From Ferdinandcohnia sp036965045 (lineage in GTDB: Bacteria; Bacillota; Bacilli; Bacillales; Bacillaceae_L): a stretch of 64,000 nt of DNA. The position numbers and the translations under genes were made by a program. Of this stretch, positions 60,583 to 64,000 are shown in pieces (position 1 is the stretch's first letter; the number at the start of each line of letters is the position of its first letter). The notes beneath the pieces were generated by a model. The model was not told the origin of the DNA. It did not search any database and was given only the letters and a program-made list of their open reading frames with translations. The stretch spans positions 62,001 through 126,000 of the forward strand of contig NZ_JBALOV010000023.1 in NCBI RefSeq assembly GCF_036965045.1, in the 5' to 3' direction.

Positions 60583-60992
60583 GACAAGAGTAGAGGTGCC
60601 CCCCAGAGAGCTGTCCAAAAGCGAGGATGATTCTGACAAGAGTAGCGGCGAAATCCTGAGAACTGTCAAAAGGCGAGGGTGATTCTGNNNNNNNNNNNNN
60701 NNNNNNNNNNNNNNNNNNNNNNNNNNNNNNNNNNNNNNNNNNNNNNNNNNNNNNNNNNNNNNNNNNNNNNNNNNNNNNNNNNNNNNNNNNNNNNNNNNNN
60801 NNNNNNNNNNNNNNNNNNNNNNNNNNNNNNNNNNNNNNNNNNNGACAAGAGTAGAGGTGACCCCATGAGAGCTGTCCAAAAGCGAGGGTGATATGGACAA
60901 AAAGAGTGGTGAACCTGCGAGAGTTGTCCAAAAGTGAGGATGATATGGACAAGAGTAGCGCAGAACCCCTGATAGCTGTCCAAAACCTAATT
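60583..60992. repeat. 52-bp tandem repeat array with an internal gap
   Basis: Units starting GACAAGAGTAG or a close variant begin at 60583, 60635, 60687 (cut off after one base), then 60844, 60896 and 60948. Spacing is 52 bp. Each unit contains TGGACA...TGTCCA, so each can fold into a hairpin, followed by AAAGCGAGGGTGAT. About 7.5 units are implied if the gap is filled in phase. No gene is present in 60551-61141. Confidence 0.88.
60688..60843. other. Assembly gap (156 N) within the 52-bp array
   Basis: The N run is exactly three times the 52-bp period. The flanking units stay in phase within one base. Confidence 0.98.
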
Positions 60993-61141
60993 TCATCAGA
61001 AGTTCCAGAAATAGGTTCAAGCCTAGACAGACACTTTTCTTAAGAGATGTAATAAATTATAGAAATGTTATGTAAATGTTATATAATATAAACGCGTTAA
61101 TGTTAAAATAAAGGGTATATTGATTTTTTAGGAGGAAGCTT

Positions 61142-62227
61142 ATGAAAGTCAAACTAGGCTTGCTATACGGAGGGAAATCAGCTGAGCATAAGGTTTCCTT
61201 GCAAACCGCATTAGCTGTAATTAAAGCGTTAGATCACTCAAAATATGATATTCATCCCATTTATATATCGGAAGAAGGCGAATGGATTCGCGGAAGCCAA
61301 TTAACTGGACCTGTCGATGACGTGAAGAAACTAGTTTTAAAAGAAGCCGGTACCCCGATTTCACCAGTTTCTTTGAATGCAGAGCTTTTCCCTGCAGAGT
61401 CATCAAAACAAGACGAAACAATTGATGTAGTGTTCCCATTATTACATGGACCAAACGGAGAGGACGGAACTGTTCAAGGGCTACTTGAGCTTGTAAATAT
61501 TCCGTATATCGGTAACGGTGTGCTTGCTTCATCTGCAGGTATGGACAAAGTCATCATGAAAAATATCTTCGGCCAAGCTGGACTGCTTCAAGCAAAGTAT
61601 GTGTCATATATTCGAAATGAATGGAAGCAAAATCCGGATGAAGCCTATGCAAAGGTGGAGGAATTACTTGGTTATCCATGCTTTGTAAAGCCTGCAAACC
61701 TTGGTTCAAGCGTTGGAATCAGCAAAGCGACAAACCGTGAAAGCCTCGAAAAAGCATTTGAAGAAGCATTCATGTTTGACCGTAAAGTCATCATTGAAGA
61801 GGCTATCATTGGTCGTGAAATCGAAATCGGTGTCCTTGGGAATGACAACCCAAGCTGTTCCGTTGTAGGTGAAATTGTACCTAAGAAAGATTTTTACGAT
61901 TATAAAGCAAAATATGAAGATGGCGATACAGCCCTCATTATTCCTGCTGATATTACAGATGAACAATATGAAACCGTCAAAACAGAGGCAATTAAAGCAT
62001 TCAAGGCCCTTGATTGCTCAGGTTTAGTAAGAGCTGATTTCTTCTTAACGAAAGAAGGAGAAGTCGTCATTAATGAGGTCAACACAATGCCTGGATTTAC
62101 ACCTTTTAGCATGTTCCCATTATTATGGCAGGAGGCTGGTGTCAGCTATCCGGAGCTTATTGAAAAATTAGTAGAACTTGCAATTGAGCGTCATACGGAA
62201 AAACAATCAATCAAGTACACCATCTAA
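61142..62227 (+). CDS. ddl: D-alanine-D-alanine ligase
   Basis: The 361-residue ATP-grasp enzyme makes the D-Ala-D-Ala dipeptide for peptidoglycan. VKLGLLYGGKSAEHKVSL near the N-terminus, FPLLHGPNGEDGTVQG (substrate loop), PANLGSSVGISKA and NEVNTMPGFTPFSMFP (metal-binding Glu/Asn) are the family motifs. The dipeptide specificity (tyrosine or phenylalanine at the omega loop) was not checked. TTAGGAGGAAGC is the ribosome site. murF, which uses the product, follows. Confidence 0.95.
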   Translation: MKVKLGLLYGGKSAEHKVSLQTALAVIKALDHSKYDIHPIYISEEGEWIRGSQLTGPVDDVKKLVLKEAGTPISPVSLNAELFPAESSKQDETIDVVFPLLHGPNGEDGTVQGLLELVNIPYIGNGVLASSAGMDKVIMKNIFGQAGLLQAKYVSYIRNEWKQNPDEAYAKVEELLGYPCFVKPANLGSSVGISKATNRESLEKAFEEAFMFDRKVIIEEAIIGREIEIGVLGNDNPSCSVVGEIVPKKDFYDYKAKYEDGDTALIIPADITDEQYETVKTEAIKAFKALDCSGLVRADFFLTKEGEVVINEVNTMPGFTPFSMFPLLWQEAGVSYPELIEKLVELAIERHTEKQSIKYTI

Positions 62228-62231
62228 AACC

Positions 62232-62267
62232 AAGAAACACTATTCTTCCATCTGAATAGTGTTTCTT
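62232..62267 (+). terminator. Hairpin between ddl and murF
   Basis: AAGAAACACTATTC (62232-62245) pairs perfectly with GAATAGTGTTTCTT (62254-62267), followed by TATG. It probably gives partial termination between the two genes. Confidence 0.75.
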
Positions 62268-62287
62268 TATGAAAAGGGGAGAACCTT

Positions 62288-63661
62288 GTGATAAAAAAGA
62301 GTTTAGCTCAAATTGAACAAATGGCAAAAGGTGAGAAGCTTGCCCCACAACACAAAACTGTCGTAATCGAAGGTGTATCCATTGACACAAGAACCATCAC
62401 ACCAGGAAATCTGTACATACCGATCATCGGAGACACCTTTAATGGACATCAATTTGTGGAGGCTGCAATTGAAAACGGAGCAGCAGCTGTACTGTGGGGA
62501 ATTGATCAGCCAAATCCGCCAAAGCAAGTCCCGGTTATTTATGTACATGACACATTAGAGGCTCTTCAAACACTGGCAAAAAGCTACCGTGATGAGCTTT
62601 CGATAAAAGTCGTTGGAATAACGGGAAGCAATGGTAAAACAACTACAAAAGACATGGTTACCGCGATATTATCAACTTCTATGCGTGTTCAAAAAACAGA
62701 AGGTAATCTTAACAACCATATTGGCCTACCTTTGACCATTTTACGATTAAAACAAGACACCGAGGTGGCTGTGCTAGAAATGGGGATGAGCGCTTATGGT
62801 GAAATTGAACTTCTTACCCACTTAGCACGCCCTAATGTGGCTGTGATTACAAATATCGGTGAATCCCATATGATGGACCTTGGCTCCCGTGAAGGAATCG
62901 CAAAGGCAAAGCTTGAGATTGTCGCTGGATTATCAAAAGAAGGCTTACTCATATACCATGGGGACGAACCTCTATTAACAGAGCGTATAAAAGAAATGAA
63001 TATCCAAACCACAACGTTTGGAGAAACAAAGCAAAACAATCTACATCCACTGATGATTAAACAGGAAACCGAAGGTACCTATTTTTCCATTAATGAACAG
63101 GAACAAAAGGAATTTTACGTACCAGTCCTCGGAAAGCATAATGTGAACAACGCGATGGCTGCGATGGCGGTGGCACGTCATTTCGGTTTATCCTGGGACC
63201 AAATTGAAAGTGGATTAAAGCAAATTAAAATCACGAATATGAGACTTGAATTAATTGAAGGTGTAGGCGGAACGAAATTAATTAATGATGCTTATAATGC
63301 AAGTCCGTTATCGATGAAGGCGGCGATTAGCTTAGTTCACGATTTACAAACGGCAGGCAAAAAAATCGTTGTGTTAGGTGACATGCTGGAGCTTGGAGAC
63401 AAAGAAAATGAATACCACGAGGAAGTGGGTCGATTTATCCAACCAGATAAGGTCGACTTTGTATTCGCCTATGGAACATTAGGTGGGCATATTGCCAGCG
63501 GTGCAAGGGAATCGTTCCCGCAAGACCGAGTGTTTGCGTATCAAGATAAAGAACAGCTTATTGAAGGATTACGGAATCTTTTATCAGAAGGGGACATCCT
63601 TTTAGTAAAAGGCTCAAGAGGGATGAAGCTTGAGGAAGTTATTTTTGCCTTCAAAAAGTAA
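62288..63661 (+). CDS. murF: UDP-N-acetylmuramoyl-tripeptide-D-Ala-D-Ala ligase
   Basis: GTG at 62288 with GGGGAGAACC gives 457 residues. The first domain (about 1-100) has GVSIDTRTITPGNLYIPIIG. The ATP-binding motif GITGSNGKTTTKDM is at about residue 112. The central ligase domain and the C-terminal Rossmann-like domain (KIVVLGDMLELGDKENEYH) follow. It adds D-Ala-D-Ala to UDP-MurNAc-tripeptide. It lies next to ddl as in B. subtilis. Confidence 0.95.
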   Translation: MIKKSLAQIEQMAKGEKLAPQHKTVVIEGVSIDTRTITPGNLYIPIIGDTFNGHQFVEAAIENGAAAVLWGIDQPNPPKQVPVIYVHDTLEALQTLAKSYRDELSIKVVGITGSNGKTTTKDMVTAILSTSMRVQKTEGNLNNHIGLPLTILRLKQDTEVAVLEMGMSAYGEIELLTHLARPNVAVITNIGESHMMDLGSREGIAKAKLEIVAGLSKEGLLIYHGDEPLLTERIKEMNIQTTTFGETKQNNLHPLMIKQETEGTYFSINEQEQKEFYVPVLGKHNVNNAMAAMAVARHFGLSWDQIESGLKQIKITNMRLELIEGVGGTKLINDAYNASPLSMKAAISLVHDLQTAGKKIVVLGDMLELGDKENEYHEEVGRFIQPDKVDFVFAYGTLGGHIASGARESFPQDRVFAYQDKEQLIEGLRNLLSEGDILLVKGSRGMKLEEVIFAFKK

Positions 63662-63697
63662 AAAAAGCTCGGCGGCGATGATTGCCGAGCTTTTTGC
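63662..63697. terminator. Bidirectional terminator after murF
   Basis: AAAAAGCTCGGC (63662-63673) pairs with GCCGAGCTTTTT (63684-63695). It has A/T tracts on both sides and serves both convergent genes. Confidence 0.9.
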
Positions 63698-63801
63698 TAG
63701 TTAATAAATGGCAGTATAATTAAAATAGTTAGTAGGATTCCTAAGGAGTATGAGAATAATTCTTTCATAAAGTCTGACTTTTCATTGAATAGCTTGTCCA
63801 T
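63697..63801 (-). CDS. 34-residue single-helix membrane peptide
   Basis: On the minus strand TTAGGAGGTTATATA precedes ATG at 63801 with ideal spacing. The product starts MDKLFNEKSDFMKELFSYSL and continues with a hydrophobic helix GILLTILIILPFIN to the end. It has a charged N-terminal half and one transmembrane segment. It shares the terminator with murF. No function is known. Confidence 0.6.
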   Translation of the reverse strand: MDKLFNEKSDFMKELFSYSLGILLTILIILPFIN

Positions 63802-63922
63802 TATATAACCTCCTAAAAATACTTCTTACTTATTAGTACGTTTGAAAACGATAAATGTTACAAAAACATTACAATTATTTCAAAAATATTTTAAAACTAT
63901 TTTAAAAGGTGGTATCATCCTC

Positions 63923-64000
63923 ATGATTGGCTGTTTGTTCATACATGGTTTTACTGGGGCTCCATATGAAGTTGAGCCACTTGCAGAGCATGTTCGCCAT
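63923..64000 (+). CDS. Alpha/beta hydrolase, N-terminal fragment (carboxylesterase-like)
   Basis: AAAAGGTGGTATC precedes ATG at 63923; the frame is open to the window end (26 residues). CLFIHGFTGAPYEVEPLAEH is the oxyanion-hole HGFTG segment of Est30-type carboxylesterases. The catalytic serine, aspartate and histidine lie outside the window. Confidence 0.8.
   Translation, partial: MIGCLFIHGFTGAPYEVEPLAEHVRH

Noticed and set aside
60583..60992. CRISPR array or transposon ends
   Set aside because: The units repeat over their full 52 bp, so there are no spacers, and no transposase frame is present.

Overview
The window is a stretch of low-GC Gram-positive chromosome. Gene content and signals place it in the Bacillaceae (Bacillus sensu lato): strong AGGAGG ribosome sites, GTG/TTG starts, SAM and ZTP riboswitches, two T-boxes, NagR-type operators, and close analogues of B. 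subtilis SwrC/YerO, CatE, MetNPQ, TyrZ, YbcC and NagR. I cannot name a species. It is core and semi-core chromosome. I see no phage, no complete insertion sequence, no CRISPR array, and no tRNA or rRNA gene. There are two assembly gaps: 2 N at 25676-25677 and 156 N at 60688-60843.

Layout. 1-11.5 kb is a nitrogen block. Glutamate synthase (gltB end, gltD), an LL-diaminopimelate aminotransferase, dapF and a glutamine synthetase are packed with 14-24 bp gaps. They are followed by asparagine synthetase, an Amt ammonium channel, a DUF294 (GlnD-like) nucleotidyltransferase and a DnaQ-like exonuclease. 11.5-14 kb is a ROK repressor plus MFS sugar permease behind a perfect 16-bp inverted-repeat operator. 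14-19.4 kb is a bicarbonate/membrane-potential operon (dabB/mpsA, dabA/mpsB, mpsC, ybcF-like) behind a terminator-like leader. 19.4-19.9 kb is a 53-bp tandem array. 19.9-25.8 kb, on the minus strand, holds serA behind a ZTP riboswitch, then metN-metP-metQ-M20 hydrolase behind a SAM-I riboswitch.

25.9-36.4 kb is a mixed region: TetR/SwrC efflux pair, TipA-like MerR regulator, 7Fe/8Fe ferredoxin, prolyl-4-hydroxylase-like oxygenase, flavin reductase, MBL hydrolase and cardiolipin synthase. 36.5-42.2 kb is a sulfur/methionine block. A transsulfuration-type PLP enzyme is followed by a T-box whose specifier reads ATG (Met), a SAM hydroxide adenosyltransferase, and a complete ECF transporter (S, duplicated A, T). 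42-51.8 kb holds a phosphoesterase, polysaccharide deacetylase, LiaG-like protein, HxlR/CatE pair, GreA-like protein, T-box-controlled TyrRS, CAP-domain lipoprotein, DUF3231 protein and KynB. 51.9-57.3 kb is the GlcNAc operon (nagP, nagA, nagB, nagR and an uncharacterised TIM-barrel-like gene) with two identical NagR boxes. 57.3-64 kb has VanZ, rhodanese, a frameshifted MerR gene, a CNNM/CorC protein, a 52-bp tandem array containing the large gap, ddl, murF, a 34-residue membrane peptide and the start of an esterase.

How the parts work together. Methionine and one-carbon metabolism are sensed three ways: SAM by the SAM-I riboswitch, uncharged tRNA-Met by the T-box, and ZTP/folate status by the riboswitch on serA. 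The nitrogen block joins ammonium uptake, GS/GOGAT and two biosynthetic sinks (diaminopimelate, asparagine). The most interesting unexplained items are the Amt-DUF294-exonuclease module, the Met-T-box/SAM-hydrolase/ECF operon, the conserved TIM-barrel-like nag gene, a structured interspersed element placed directly upstream of two unrelated genes, and two unrelated tandem arrays with 52-53 bp periods.
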